64,000 bases of DNA, from NCBI RefSeq assembly GCF_039535235.1, contig NZ_BAAAWU010000001.1, forward strand, positions 6,265,001-6,329,000. The letters are read 5' to 3'. Both the position numbers and the translations under genes were made by a program. Positions 48,145-58,002 of the stretch are shown here, piece after piece. Position 1 is the stretch's first letter. Every line of letters starts with the position of its first letter. Source of the DNA: Streptomyces roseoviridis. Its GTDB lineage: Bacteria > Actinomycetota > Actinomycetes > Streptomycetales > Streptomycetaceae. The notes beneath the pieces are model-generated. The model was not told where the DNA came from, searched no databases, and saw only the letters and a list, made by a program, of their open reading frames with translations.

Positions 48145-48977
48145 CCCTTTCCTTCGGCACCCGTCTGCGTTCCGCCATGGACGAGCGCGGTCCCCTGTGC
48201 GTCGGCATCGACCCGCACGCCTCCCTCCTGGACTCCTGGGGCCTGGCCGACGACATCGCGGGCCTGGAGCGCTTCACGTACACCGTGGTCGAGGCGCTGG
48301 CCGGCACGGTCGCCGTCTTCAAGCCGCAGGCCGCCTTCTTCGAGCGCTTCGGCTCGCGCGGCGTGGCCGTCCTGGAGCGCGCCGTCGTCGACCTGCGGGA
48401 GGCGGGCGGCCTGGTCGTCATGGACGCCAAGCGCGGCGACATCGGCTCCACCATGGCCGCCTACGCGGAGGCGTTCCTGCGCAAGGACTCCCCGCTCTTC
48501 TCCGACGCTCTCACCGTCTCCCCGTACCTCGGCTACGGCTCGCTGAAGCCCGCCGTGGACCTGGCGAGGGAGTCCGGCGCCGGGCTCTTCGTCCTGGCGC
48601 TGACCTCGAACCCGGAGGGCTCGGAGGTCCAGCGCGCGGTGCGGGAGGACGGGAGGACCGTCGGCGCGACGATGCTGGCGCACCTTGCGGAGGAGAACGC
48701 GGGGGAGGGCCCGATGGGCTCCTTCGGCGCCGTGGTCGGTGCCACCCTCGGCGACCTGTCCGCCTTCGACCTGGACATCAACGGCCCGCTGCTCGCGCCC
48801 GGCATCGGCGCCCAGGGCGCCACCCCGGCCGACCTGCCCGCCGTCTTCGGCGCGGCGGTCCGCAACGTGGTCCCGAACGTCAGCCGCGGCGTCCTGAAGG
48901 CGGGTCCGGACGCCACCGCTCTGCGGGCGGCCGCGGAACGTTATGCGAACGAGATCAGGGCGGCCGTGGGCGCCTGA
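48141..48977 (+). CDS. pyrF: Orotidine 5'-phosphate decarboxylase
   Basis: The protein has 278 residues from the ATG at 48141. It is the longer actinobacterial/myxococcal type: the catalytic D95-x-K97 lies in VVMDAKRGDIGST, and LCVGIDPHASLLDSWG opens the barrel. GPLLAPGIGAQGATPADL is the phosphate-binding end. It makes UMP, the last step of the pathway encoded by this operon. The operon ends with a T-tailed terminator about 115 nt later. Confidence 0.95.
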
Positions 48978-49052
48978 GGCACCCCGGGAGCCGTTTTCGC
49001 CGGGTTCTCGCCAATCCGCAGGTCGGGCGGCGTGTCCCCGCCGTCTCACTCC

Positions 49053-49087
49053 TTGACAAAAGTTGACCCAAAACCGGGTCGTAATGT
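49053..49087 (+). promoter_or_regulatory. Promoter-like boxes directly before the pyrF-end terminator
   Basis: TTGACA (49053-49058), TTGACC (49063-49068) and TAATGT (49082-49087) look like promoter elements, but the spacings to TAATGT are 23 and 13 nt, so the pairing is uncertain. A terminator hairpin begins only 4 nt later. Confidence 0.3.
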
Positions 49088-49090
49088 CGG

Positions 49091-49126
49091 AAAAGTCCTG
49101 GTCGGTCGATGCTGACCAGGACTTTT
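49091..49126 (+). terminator. T-tailed intrinsic terminator between pyrF and sIHF
   Basis: There is a perfect 13-bp stem (49091-49103 with 49114-49126), a 10-nt loop, A-rich upstream arm and TTTT end. It is unusually AT-rich for this genome and resembles a textbook rho-independent terminator. Confidence 0.85.
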
Positions 49127-49138
49127 CGTCTGTTCTCG

Positions 49139-49167
49139 CTGACTGGAGCGGCCTCGGCCGCTAGTCT
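49139..49167 (+). promoter_or_regulatory. Likely sIHF promoter
   Basis: CTGACT (49139-49144) and TAGTCT (49162-49167) have a 17-nt spacer. The start near 49174 gives a leader of about 127 nt. The rest of the 323-nt gap from pyrF holds the terminator and promoter-like boxes described separately. Confidence 0.55.
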
Positions 49168-49300
49168 CCGGGACAGAGTCGGCGTTCGGCGTACTCCACG
49201 TCGGACGTTGCTCCACTGGTGTGGGGTGCTCCGCTCACGCGGGGCGTGCTGTATCCCACCGGTCCGTATCCGACAGTTCGACATCCGAGGTGACGTAGGC

Positions 49301-49624
49301 GTGGCTCTTCCGCCCCTTACCCCTGAACAGCGCGCAGCCGCGCTCGAAAAGGCCGCCGCGGCTCGCCGGGAGCGGGCCGAGGTCAAGAATCGACTCAAGC
49401 ACTCCGGCGCCTCCCTCCACGAGGTCATCAAGCAGGGCCAGGAGAACGACGTCATCGGTAAGATGAAGGTCTCCGCGCTGCTTGAGTCCCTGCCCGGCGT
49501 CGGCAAGGTCCGTGCCAAGCAGATCATGGAGCGACTGGGCATCTCCGAGAGCCGCCGGGTCCGCGGCCTCGGGTCCAACCAGATCGCCTCCCTGGAGCGC
49601 GAGTTCGGCAGCACCGGCGCCTGA
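49301..49624 (+). CDS. sihF: Actinobacterial integration host factor (sIHF)
   Basis: The protein has 107 residues from the GTG at 49301, with GAGGTGA upstream; a longer in-frame start at 49109 would cross the promoter. The sequence (ALPPLTPEQRAAALEKAAAA, then GKMKVSALLESLPGVGKVRA and MERLGISESRRVRGLG) matches the S. coelicolor nucleoid protein sIHF closely from memory. The N-terminal helix and the helix-two turn-helix motif bind DNA without sequence preference and affect topology, sporulation and antibiotic production. It precedes gmk and rpoZ, a conserved order. Confidence 0.95.
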   Translation: MALPPLTPEQRAAALEKAAAARRERAEVKNRLKHSGASLHEVIKQGQENDVIGKMKVSALLESLPGVGKVRAKQIMERLGISESRRVRGLGSNQIASLEREFGSTGA

Positions 49625-49685
49625 GGGCGCCCCCGCCCGGGCGCACGCGTCCCGGGCACACCCGTAAAGCTGGAATAATCGCTGC

Positions 49686-50249
49686 ATGGCAGCAGAGGTA
49701 CGTCCGCGGCTGACCGTGCTCTCCGGCCCCTCAGGGGTGGGCAAGAGCACGGTCGTCGCTCATATGCGCAAGGTCCACCCCGAGGTCTGGCTCTCGGTGT
49801 CGGCCACGACACGAAAGCCGCGACCCGGCGAGCAGCACGGCGTCCAGTACTTCTTCGTCACGGACGACGAGTTCGACAAGCTGATCGCCAACGGCGAGCT
49901 GCTCGAATGGGCCGAGTTCGCGGGCAACCGCTACGGCACCCCGCGCCGCGCGGTCCTCGACCGCCTGGAGGCGGGCGAGCCTGTGCTCCTGGAGATCGAC
50001 CTCCAGGGCGCGCGCCAGGTCAAGGACTCCATGGCCGAGGCCCAGCTGGTCTTCCTGGCCCCGCCGAGCTGGGACGAACTGGTCCGCCGGCTCACCGGCC
50101 GCGGCACCGAGTCCCCCGAGGTCATCGAGCGCCGGCTGCAGGCGGCGAAGGTCGAACTGGCCGCCGAGTCGGAGTTCGACACCACGCTCGTCAACACCTC
50201 CGTCGAGGACGTCGCCCGCGAGCTGCTAACGTTGATGAACGTTGTCTGA
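49686..50249 (+). CDS. gmk: Guanylate kinase
   Basis: The protein has 187 residues from the ATG at 49686. The P-loop is LSGPSGVGKSTVVAHM, GMP-binding residues lie in VSATTRKPRPGEQHGVQYFF and WAEFAGNRYGTPR, and the lid has RLTGRGTESPEVIERRL. It converts GMP to GDP. AATAAT ends 6 nt before the ATG and no ribosome binding site is seen, so a leaderless transcript is possible. It neighbours rpoZ, the pair that often co-occurs with Rel-linked genes. Confidence 0.95.
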   Translation: MAAEVRPRLTVLSGPSGVGKSTVVAHMRKVHPEVWLSVSATTRKPRPGEQHGVQYFFVTDDEFDKLIANGELLEWAEFAGNRYGTPRRAVLDRLEAGEPVLLEIDLQGARQVKDSMAEAQLVFLAPPSWDELVRRLTGRGTESPEVIERRLQAAKVELAAESEFDTTLVNTSVEDVARELLTLMNVV

Positions 50250-50277
50250 TCTTTTTTCCATCTTCGGAAGGTAGAGC

Positions 50278-50550
50278 GTGTCCTCTTCCATCACCGCGCC
50301 CGAGGGCATCATCAACCCGCCGATCGACGAGCTCCTCGAGGCCACTGACTCGAAGTACAGCCTCGTGATCTACGCGGCCAAGCGCGCGCGCCAGATCAAC
50401 GCGTACTACTCGCAGCTCGGCGAGGGTCTGCTCGAGTACGTCGGTCCGCTCGTGGACACCCACGTCCACGAGAAGCCGCTCTCGATCGCCCTGCGCGAGA
50501 TCAACGCGGGCCTGCTGACCTCCGAGGCCATCGAGGGTCCGGCGCAGTAG
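50278..50550 (+). CDS. rpoZ: RNA polymerase omega subunit
   Basis: The protein has 90 residues from the GTG at 50278, with GGAAGG upstream. IINPPIDELLEATDSKYSLV and IYAAKRARQINAYYSQLGEG are the conserved omega core that clamps the beta' subunit. Actinobacterial omega proteins have this length. Loss in S. coelicolor affects development and antibiotic production. It follows gmk by 28 nt and is closed by an 18-bp hairpin. Confidence 0.95.
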   Translation: MSSSITAPEGIINPPIDELLEATDSKYSLVIYAAKRARQINAYYSQLGEGLLEYVGPLVDTHVHEKPLSIALREINAGLLTSEAIEGPAQ

Positions 50551-50572
50551 CAGCGCACCCTGTAACGCTTGT

Positions 50573-50611
50573 CACCACAGGCCCGGCGGAACATCCGCCG
50601 GGCCTGTGGTG
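50573..50611 (+). terminator. Strong hairpin terminator after rpoZ
   Basis: There is an 18-bp stem (50573-50590 with 50594-50611) with a tight loop, 22 nt after the stop. Confidence 0.88.
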
Positions 50612-50666
50612 TCTCATGGAGACGTGTAGTCGTGCGGTCGTACGCATCCGAGTGCGGGGAGCAGAG

Positions 50667-51890
50667 TTGAGCGCGGTGGCGAAGCCGAAGGTCGTCCTGG
50701 GTGTGAGCGGCGGCATCGCCGCGTACAAGGCGTGCGAGCTGCTGCGGCGGCTGACCGAGTCGGGCCATGACGTCCGCGTCGTGCCGACCGACTCGGCCCT
50801 GCACTTCGTCGGCGCCGCCACCTGGTCCGCGCTCTCGGGCAACCCCGTGGCCACCGAGGTCTGGGAGACCGTCCACGAGGTGCCGCACGTGCGGATCGGC
50901 CAGGCCGCCGACCTCGTCGTCGTCGCCCCCGCCACCGCCGACATGCTGGCCAAGGCCGCCCACGGCCTCGCCGACGACCTGCTGACGAACACGTTGCTCA
51001 CCGCCCGCTGTCCGGTGGTCTTCGCCCCCGCCATGCACACCGAGATGTGGGAGCACCCGGCCACCCAGGAGAACGTGGCCACCCTGCGCCGCCGCGGCGC
51101 CGTGGTCATCGAGCCCGCCGTCGGCCGCCTCACCGGCGTGGACACCGGCAAGGGCCGGCTCCCGGACCCGGGCGAGATCTTCGAGATCTGCAAGCGGATC
51201 CTGGCCCGCGGCGTCACCGCCCCCGACCTCGCCGGCCGCCACGTCGTGGTCAGCGCCGGCGGCACCCGCGAGCCCCTCGACCCGGTCCGCTACCTGGGCA
51301 ACCGCTCCTCCGGCAAGCAGGGCTACGCCCTCGCGAAGGCCGCCGCCGCCCGGGGCGCAAGGGTCACCCTCGTCGAGGCCAACACCGGGCTGCCCGACCC
51401 GGCGGGCGTCGACGTCGTGCGCGTCGGCACCGCCGTCCAGCTGCGCGAGGCGGTCCTCAAGGCCGCCGCCGACGCCGACGCGGTCGTCATGGCCGCGGCG
51501 GTCGCCGACTTCCGCCCCGCCGCCTACGCCACCGGCAAGATCAAGAAGACCGACGACGGCGGCGCCCCCACCATCGAGCTCGTCCGCAATCCGGACATCC
51601 TCGCCGAGATCTCCGCCGACCGCGCGGTGCCCGGCCAGGTCGTCGTCGGTTTCGCCGCCGAGACGGACGACGTGCTCGCCCACGGCCGGCAGAAGCTGCG
51701 CCGCAAGGGCTGCGACCTGCTCGTCGTCAACGAGGTGGGGGAGCGCAAGACCTTCGGGTCGGAGGAGAACGAGGCGGTGGTCCTCTCGGCCGACGGCACC
51801 GAGACGCCCGTACCGTACGGACCGAAGGAAGCCCTCGCCGAGACGGTGTGGGACCTGGTGCTGCCGCGCCTGCGCACCCCCGCCGTGTGA
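50667..51890 (+). CDS. coaBC: Phosphopantothenoylcysteine decarboxylase / synthetase (CoaBC)
   Basis: The protein has 407 residues from the TTG at 50667, which has GGAG at good spacing; GTG 50676 and ATG 50616 are alternatives. The CoaC flavoprotein half begins VVLGVSGGIAAYKACELLRR and has VVVAPATADMLAKAAHGLAD. The motif PAMHTEMWEH replaces the E. coli-type PAMN, as I recall for mycobacteria too. The CoaB half begins VVVSAGGTREPLDPVRYLGN, with AAAVADFRPA and TGKIKK at the active site. It makes 4'-phosphopantetheine for CoA. Confidence 0.94.
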   Translation: MSAVAKPKVVLGVSGGIAAYKACELLRRLTESGHDVRVVPTDSALHFVGAATWSALSGNPVATEVWETVHEVPHVRIGQAADLVVVAPATADMLAKAAHGLADDLLTNTLLTARCPVVFAPAMHTEMWEHPATQENVATLRRRGAVVIEPAVGRLTGVDTGKGRLPDPGEIFEICKRILARGVTAPDLAGRHVVVSAGGTREPLDPVRYLGNRSSGKQGYALAKAAAARGARVTLVEANTGLPDPAGVDVVRVGTAVQLREAVLKAAADADAVVMAAAVADFRPAAYATGKIKKTDDGGAPTIELVRNPDILAEISADRAVPGQVVVGFAAETDDVLAHGRQKLRRKGCDLLVVNEVGERKTFGSEENEAVVLSADGTETPVPYGPKEALAETVWDLVLPRLRTPAV

Positions 51891-52080
51891 CGCAGCGGCG
51901 AAGGTCCCGGCGGGTGCCGCGATGAACTCCTCGCGAACGCGACGGGACGCCGGGGCGCCCCTCCCGCGACGGCGGGAAACCTCGCGAAACGGGACAAACG
52001 TCAAGCCCGGGGCGTCGGACGGCACACAGTTCACGCCTCTCCCGGCCGGGGGACCTGGCCAGATGCCCGATCCTGCCCGA

Positions 52081-52086
52081 TAGACT
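52081..52086 (+). promoter_or_regulatory. Possible -10 box of metK
   Basis: TAGACT lies 82 nt before the metK GTG. The resulting 75-nt leader contains two small hairpins (52103-52115 and 52141-52151). I see no SAM riboswitch signature. The rest of the 277-nt gap after coaBC shows nothing I can name. Confidence 0.45.
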
Positions 52087-52167
52087 GTCCTCGGAACGTC
52101 GAGGGGCGCAGCCCCCTGCCGGTCCGCAATCGACTAGCCAGCAGCCGCTGCAACCCCAGGGAGCGTT

Positions 52168-53376
<1,209 letters not shown>

Positions 53377-53406
53377 GGGACCGCAGGCGACCGCGAGCGA
53401 CCGCAG
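53377..53406. repeat. Three 10-bp tandem repeats after metK
   Basis: Units of about GCGACCGCAG lie at 53377-53386, 53387-53396 and 53397-53406, from just after the stop to the terminator. Confidence 0.7.
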
Positions 53407-53414
53407 TCCGTCGA

Positions 53415-53444
53415 AAGGCCCGGCACCCGGTGGTGCCGGGCCTT
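53415..53444 (+). terminator. Hairpin terminator after metK
   Basis: A 13-bp stem (53415-53427 with 53432-53444) has a 4-nt loop, 38 nt after the metK stop. Confidence 0.8.
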
Positions 53445-53490
53445 CGCCGTCCCCGCCTGACTGTCGGTGGCGTCTGGTAGGTATGAGGCT

Positions 53491-55656
53491 GTGAGCAGCG
53501 AGAACGACAAGCCCCGGGGGCACGACGGGCACGACGGCGACGGCGGGCACGAGGAGCCCGAGCAGCTCGCGCTCATCCGGGAGACCGTGCGGAAGGCGAA
53601 GGTGCCGCGGGCGAAGCCCCGGACCTGGCGGGGGGCCGCGCTGGCGCCGGAGCTGCCGGTGGCACGCGTCGTGGTCAACAAGGGCGTGCTGCACCTCGAC
53701 CAGTTCTTCGACTACGCCGTGCCCGAGGAGCTGGACGCCGTCGCACAGCCCGGCGTGCGGGTGCGGGTGCGGTTCGGAGCCGGGGCGCACCACGTGCGGG
53801 GCGGACGGCGCGAGGGCGGGCGGCTCATCGACGGGTACCTCGTCGAGCGGCGCGCCGAGTCCGACTACTCCGGTCCGCTCGCCGCGCTCGCCGACGTCGT
53901 CTCGCCCGAGCCCGTCCTCGGAGCCGAGCTCCTCGGCCTCGCCCGGGCCGTCGCCGACCGCTACGCGGGCAGCCTCGCCGACGTCCTCCAGCTCGCCGTC
54001 CCCCCGCGCAACGCCCGCGCCGAGAGCCGGCCCTCTCCTGAGCCGCTGCCCCCGCCGCCCGCGCCCGAGCCGGGCACCTGGGGCCGTTACGAGCGGGGGG
54101 CGGCGTTCCTGGAGGCACTGGCCCGGGGCGGCGCGCCCCGCGCCGTGTGGAACGCGCTGCCGGGACCGCACTGGGCCGACGAGATCGCCCGCGCCGTCAC
54201 CGCCACCCTCGCCTCCGGACGCGGCGCCCTCGTGGTCGTCCCCGACGGACGCGCCGCCGCCCGCGTCGACCAGGCCCTCACCGACCTCCTCGGCGAGGGC
54301 CGGCACGCCCTGCTCACCGCCGAGGCCGGCCCCGAGAAGCGCTACGCGCAGTGGCTCGCCGTCCGGCGCGGAGCCGTCCGCGCCGTCGTCGGCACCCGCG
54401 CCGCCATGTTCGCGCCCGTACGCGACCTCGGGCTCGCCGTCATCTGGGACGACGGCGACTCCAGCCACAGCGAGCCCCACGCCCCGCAGCCGCACGCCCG
54501 CGACGTGCTGCTGCTGCGGGCCGCCCACGACCGGTGCGCCTTCCTGCTCGGCTCCACCAGCTGCACCGTCGAGGCCGCCCAGCTCGTCGAGTCCGGCTGG
54601 GCCCGGCCCCTCGTGGCCGGCCGCGACCAGGTGCGGATCGCCGCCCCGCTCGTACGGACCGTCGGCGACACCGACCTCGCCCGCGACGAGGCCGCCCGCG
54701 CCGCCCGGCTGCCCACCCTGGCCTGGCAGGTCGTACGGGAGGGCCTGAAGACCGGCCCGGTCCTCGTCCAGGTGCCCCGCCGCGGCTACGTCCCCCGGCT
54801 CGCCTGCGAGCGCTGCCGCACCCCCGCCCGCTGCCGCCACTGCTCCGGGCCGCTGGAGGCTCCCGAGCAGCAGGAGCTGCACTGCGGCTGGTGCGGGAAG
54901 GCGGCGGCCGACTGGCACTGCGGGGCGTGCGGCTCCACCCGGTTGCGGGCCCAGGTGGTCGGCGCCCGGCGCACCGCCGAGGAACTGGGCCGGGCCTTCC
55001 CCGCCGTCCCCGTACGCACCTCAGGACGCGATCACGTCCTCGACCGGGTGCCGGGCCGGCCGGCGCTCGTCGTGAGCACCCCCGGCGCCGAACCCGTCGC
55101 CGAGGGCGGCTACGCGGCCGCCCTGCTCCTCGACGGCTGGGCCATGCTCGGCCGCCCCGACCTGCGGGCCGGCGAGGAGGCGCTGCGCCGCTGGATCGAC
55201 GCGGCCTCACTGGTACGGGGCCAGGGCGAGGGCGGCACCGTGGTGGTCGTCGCCGAACCCACCCTGCGCCCCGTCCAGGCCCTCGTCCGCTGGGACCCCG
55301 TCGGCCACGCCCAGCGCGAGCTGGCCGAGCGGGCCGAGCTGGGTTTCCCGCCCGTCTCCCGCATGGCGGCGGTGGCCGGCCCCCCGGAGGCCCTCGGCGC
55401 CTTCCTCGCCGCCGCCGAGCTGCCCCCCGACGCCGAGGTCCTCGGCCCCGTCCCCCTGCCGGTCACCCGCCCCGGCGGCCCCCGCCGCCCCGGCGACACC
55501 CCACCGGGCGAACAGTGGGACCGCGCCCTGATCCGGGTCCCCCCGGGCAGCGGTGCCGCCCTGGCCACGGCCCTGAAGAAGGCCCAGGCATCCCGCCTGG
55601 CCCGGGGCGGCGGCGAGCCGCTCCGGCTCCGGGTCGACCCGCCGGACATCGGCTGA
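53491..55656 (+). CDS. priA: PriA-family primosomal protein N' with degenerate ATPase motifs
   Basis: The protein has 721 residues from the GTG at 53491; a GTG at 53467 is also in frame. The N-terminal 3'-DNA-binding domain is recognisable (VARVVVNKGVLHLDQFFDYA). The zinc region has four intact CxxC pairs (CERC, CRHC, CGWC, CGAC, about residues 437-480). The helicase core lacks Walker A: the spot is taken by ALPGPHWADEIARAVTATLA, and the DEAH box is replaced by VIWDDGDSSHSEP. So it should bind DNA and partners but not unwind by ATP hydrolysis. Actinobacterial PriA proteins are often annotated this way. Confidence 0.9.
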   Translation: MSSENDKPRGHDGHDGDGGHEEPEQLALIRETVRKAKVPRAKPRTWRGAALAPELPVARVVVNKGVLHLDQFFDYAVPEELDAVAQPGVRVRVRFGAGAHHVRGGRREGGRLIDGYLVERRAESDYSGPLAALADVVSPEPVLGAELLGLARAVADRYAGSLADVLQLAVPPRNARAESRPSPEPLPPPPAPEPGTWGRYERGAAFLEALARGGAPRAVWNALPGPHWADEIARAVTATLASGRGALVVVPDGRAAARVDQALTDLLGEGRHALLTAEAGPEKRYAQWLAVRRGAVRAVVGTRAAMFAPVRDLGLAVIWDDGDSSHSEPHAPQPHARDVLLLRAAHDRCAFLLGSTSCTVEAAQLVESGWARPLVAGRDQVRIAAPLVRTVGDTDLARDEAARAARLPTLAWQVVREGLKTGPVLVQVPRRGYVPRLACERCRTPARCRHCSGPLEAPEQQELHCGWCGKAAADWHCGACGSTRLRAQVVGARRTAEELGRAFPAVPVRTSGRDHVLDRVPGRPALVVSTPGAEPVAEGGYAAALLLDGWAMLGRPDLRAGEEALRRWIDAASLVRGQGEGGTVVVVAEPTLRPVQALVRWDPVGHAQRELAERAELGFPPVSRMAAVAGPPEALGAFLAAAELPPDAEVLGPVPLPVTRPGGPRRPGDTPPGEQWDRALIRVPPGSGAALATALKKAQASRLARGGGEPLRLRVDPPDIG

Positions 55657-55869
55657 CGGGCCCGGTGGGGGAGGGGGCCCGGCACCCGAGGGCGGGGGAC
55701 AGCCGGCCGCTCCTCGGCGGCGGGGCGCGGCGAGCACCGAACCGCCCGGACGGCGACGCCGTCCCCTTGTGCGGACCGCCCCGAGGCCGGCGGCGCCCAC
55801 GGACCCGCCGCGCGCACCGGGCCGCCCGTGCCCTAGCGCACGGACGGCCCGGGAACGGTCGGCGGACGG

Positions 55870-56388
55870 TCAGCCGTTGCGCGGTGCCGGGAAGGCCGGC
55901 GGGCGGGTCTCCTCGCGGAGGGCATGGCTGCCCGAGGTCGGCTGCGGCGGCATGCTGCGGGCCGGCGGGACCACCGGGATCGTGCGGGTCGCGCCCGGCT
56001 CCGCCGCGCGGTCCTGGTCCAGGGCGGCGCCCGGCTGGGGTGCGCGGCGGGAGCCGTAACGGCGGTGGACCGCCTGCTTGGTGACTCCGAGCGCGGAGCC
56101 CACCGCGTCCCACGAGAAGCCGAGGGAGCGGTCGAAGTCCACCGCGGCCGTCACCAGGGTCTCGACGCTGTCCCGCAGCTCCTGCGCGAGGCGGACGGTC
56201 GGGGCGGGGGCGCGTCCGTAGACGACGAAGCCCGTCGAAGGGGCGGAGCGGCGAGGGCGGTAGACATTGCCCAGCTGGGCCGTCAGGGTGCGCAGTGCGT
56301 CAACCTGCCGCCGGACCCGCTCGATGTCCCGCACCAGCAGGTGCAGACTCGCCCGGGCCTGGGCGTCGTGGGTTGCGTGGTCGGCCAT
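55870..56388 (-). CDS. HTH-domain protein, unknown function
   Basis: The protein has 172 residues from the ATG at 56388, with GAGAGG upstream; the frame is open further but low-complexity. An N-terminal helical part (SLHLLVRDIERVRRQVDALR) is followed by a HTH (FSWDAVGSALGVTKQAVHRR, about 98-120) and a Pro/Arg-rich tail. The HTH is like those of small Streptomyces proteins that sense nothing obvious. It is divergent from fmt with 272 nt between starts. The 213 nt on its other side, up to priA, show no gene. Confidence 0.78.
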   Translation of the reverse strand: MADHATHDAQARASLHLLVRDIERVRRQVDALRTLTAQLGNVYRPRRSAPSTGFVVYGRAPAPTVRLAQELRDSVETLVTAAVDFDRSLGFSWDAVGSALGVTKQAVHRRYGSRRAPQPGAALDQDRAAEPGATRTIPVVPPARSMPPQPTSGSHALREETRPPAFPAPRNG

Positions 56389-56572
56389 GGATAAGCCTCT
56401 CGAACCGGCGTGAAAAGGGGCGGGTCGCGCGGGGGAGGGCGACCCGATTCGGTCAATCTCTCTTGACCAACGCGCCACCCGGACTTGGGTCACGCTGCGG
56501 GGGCGTATCCGCATATGCGCGGGGCGCTCGTCCCCACGTACGCCCCCGCCTGCCCCCGGCCCCCGGGGCGCC

Positions 56573-56578
56573 TAGACT
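56573..56578 (+). promoter_or_regulatory. Possible -10 box of fmt
   Basis: TAGACT is the best -10 in the divergent region, giving a leader of about 76 nt. No clear -35. Confidence 0.35.
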
Positions 56579-56660
56579 GGTGCGCTGCCCTCCCCCGAGC
56601 TCTCCGCTCCGCTCGATCGGGGAGGCACCCCCGTCGCCCCGAGATGCGAGGTTTCTCCGC

Positions 56661-57593
56661 GTGAAGCTCGTCTTCGCAGGTACCCCCGAGGTCGCCGTAC
56701 CCGCCCTGGACGCCCTGCTCGCCTCCGGGCGGCACGAGGTGGCCGCCGTCGTCACCCGGCCCGACGCGCCCGCGGGGCGCGGGCGGCGGCTCGTCGCGAG
56801 CCCCGTCGCCGCGCGCGCGGAGGAGGCCGGGATCGAGGTGCTCAAGCCGGAGCGGCCGCGCGACGAGGCGTTCCTCGCGCGACTGCGGGAGATCGCGCCC
56901 GACTGCTGCCCCGTGGTGGCGTACGGCGCGCTGCTGCCGCGCGTGGCCCTCGACATCCCCGTCCACGGCTGGGTCAACCTGCACTTCTCGCTGCTGCCGG
57001 CCTGGCGCGGCGCGGCGCCCGTGCAGCACGCGCTGATGGCCGGGGACCAGATGACCGGGGCGTCGACCTTCCAGATCGAGGAGGGGCTCGACTCGGGCCC
57101 GGTGTACGGGGTCGTCACCGAGGAGGTCCGCCCCACCGACACCAGCGGCGACCTGCTCACCCGGCTCGCCTTCGCGGGCGCGGGGCTGCTCGCGGCGACC
57201 ATGGACGGCATCGAGGACGGCACCCTCAAGGCCGTGCCCCAGCCGGCCGAGGGCGTCACCCTCGCCCCGAAGATCCAGGTCGAGGACGCCCACGTCGACT
57301 TCACCGCCCCCGCGCTGCGCGTCGACCGGGTCGTCCGCGGCTGCACCCCCGCGCCCGGCGCGTGGACCCTCTTCCGCGGCGAGCGCCTCAAGCTGATCCA
57401 GGTCGCCCTGCTGCCGGACCGCATCGACCTGGCCCCGGGCGAACTCGCCGTCGGCAAGAACAACGTGTACGTCGGCACCGGCTCGCACGCCGTGGAGCTC
57501 CTGTGGGTCCAGCCCCAGGGCAAGAAGCCCATGAAGGCGGCGGACTGGGCGCGCGGCGTCCGGATCGCGCCCGGCGAGCGCGTCGGCGCGTAG
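56661..57593 (+). CDS. fmt: Methionyl-tRNA formyltransferase
   Basis: The protein has 310 residues from the GTG at 56661. It formylates initiator Met-tRNA using 10-formyl-THF. The catalytic Asn-His are in VNLHFSLLPAWRGAAPVQHA and the Asp in EEGLDSGPVYG. It begins with VKLVFAGTPEVAVPALDALL and ends with the OB-like tRNA domain (about 205-305). An 18-residue loop typical of Fmt, VTRPDAPAGRGRRL, is present. No peptide deformylase gene is adjacent, though that pairing is common. It leads into rsmB. Confidence 0.96.
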   Translation: MKLVFAGTPEVAVPALDALLASGRHEVAAVVTRPDAPAGRGRRLVASPVAARAEEAGIEVLKPERPRDEAFLARLREIAPDCCPVVAYGALLPRVALDIPVHGWVNLHFSLLPAWRGAAPVQHALMAGDQMTGASTFQIEEGLDSGPVYGVVTEEVRPTDTSGDLLTRLAFAGAGLLAATMDGIEDGTLKAVPQPAEGVTLAPKIQVEDAHVDFTAPALRVDRVVRGCTPAPGAWTLFRGERLKLIQVALLPDRIDLAPGELAVGKNNVYVGTGSHAVELLWVQPQGKKPMKAADWARGVRIAPGERVGA

Positions 57594-57605
57594 GGGGCGC
57601 CCGCG

Positions 57606-57962
57606 GTGCTGCTTCCGCTCCCCGAAGGGTCCTGGTGGGACTGGACGGTCCTCGGCTACGACGGCAGCCGCCTGACGCTCGCCGCCGGCCACGACGTCAC
57701 GTACCACCACGGGCTCGAGGTCGTCTTCACGGACACCCTCTACGTCCGGTGCCCGATGGACTTCGCCGACCCCGCCTTCCGGGAGCCCACCCCCGAGGAG
57801 CGCGCGGAGGTCACCCGGCTCGTCGGGGACGAGCCGCCCGTCCTCGTCGCCTTCGAGGCGGACGCCGGCCGCACGGCGCCCTCCTCCTGCCTGATCGCCG
57901 CCGAGGACTGGGCGGTCCGGCAGGGGCGTTTTTCCCGGCGGGGGAGCGCGGACGTACGCTGA
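57606..57962 (+). CDS. Small conserved hypothetical protein between fmt and rsmB
   Basis: The protein has 118 residues from the GTG at 57606, 12 nt after fmt. It looks beta-rich at first (SWWDWTVLGYDGSRLTLAAG), then has a stretch with MDFADPAFREPTPEERAEV. No catalytic or membrane pattern is visible and I do not recognise the family. The even codon use and tight spacing argue for a real gene co-transcribed with fmt and rsmB. Confidence 0.75.
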   Translation: MLLPLPEGSWWDWTVLGYDGSRLTLAAGHDVTYHHGLEVVFTDTLYVRCPMDFADPAFREPTPEERAEVTRLVGDEPPVLVAFEADAGRTAPSSCLIAAEDWAVRQGRFSRRGSADVR

Positions 57963-58002
57963 GAGTGTTCGACCCCTCGTCTTTTCGTCACGCGGAGCAC
58001 CT

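Noticed and set aside
52081..52167. SAM riboswitch before metK
   Set aside because: The 75-nt leader has small hairpins but not the recognisable core of SAM-I, SAM-II or SAM-IV that I could align by eye.
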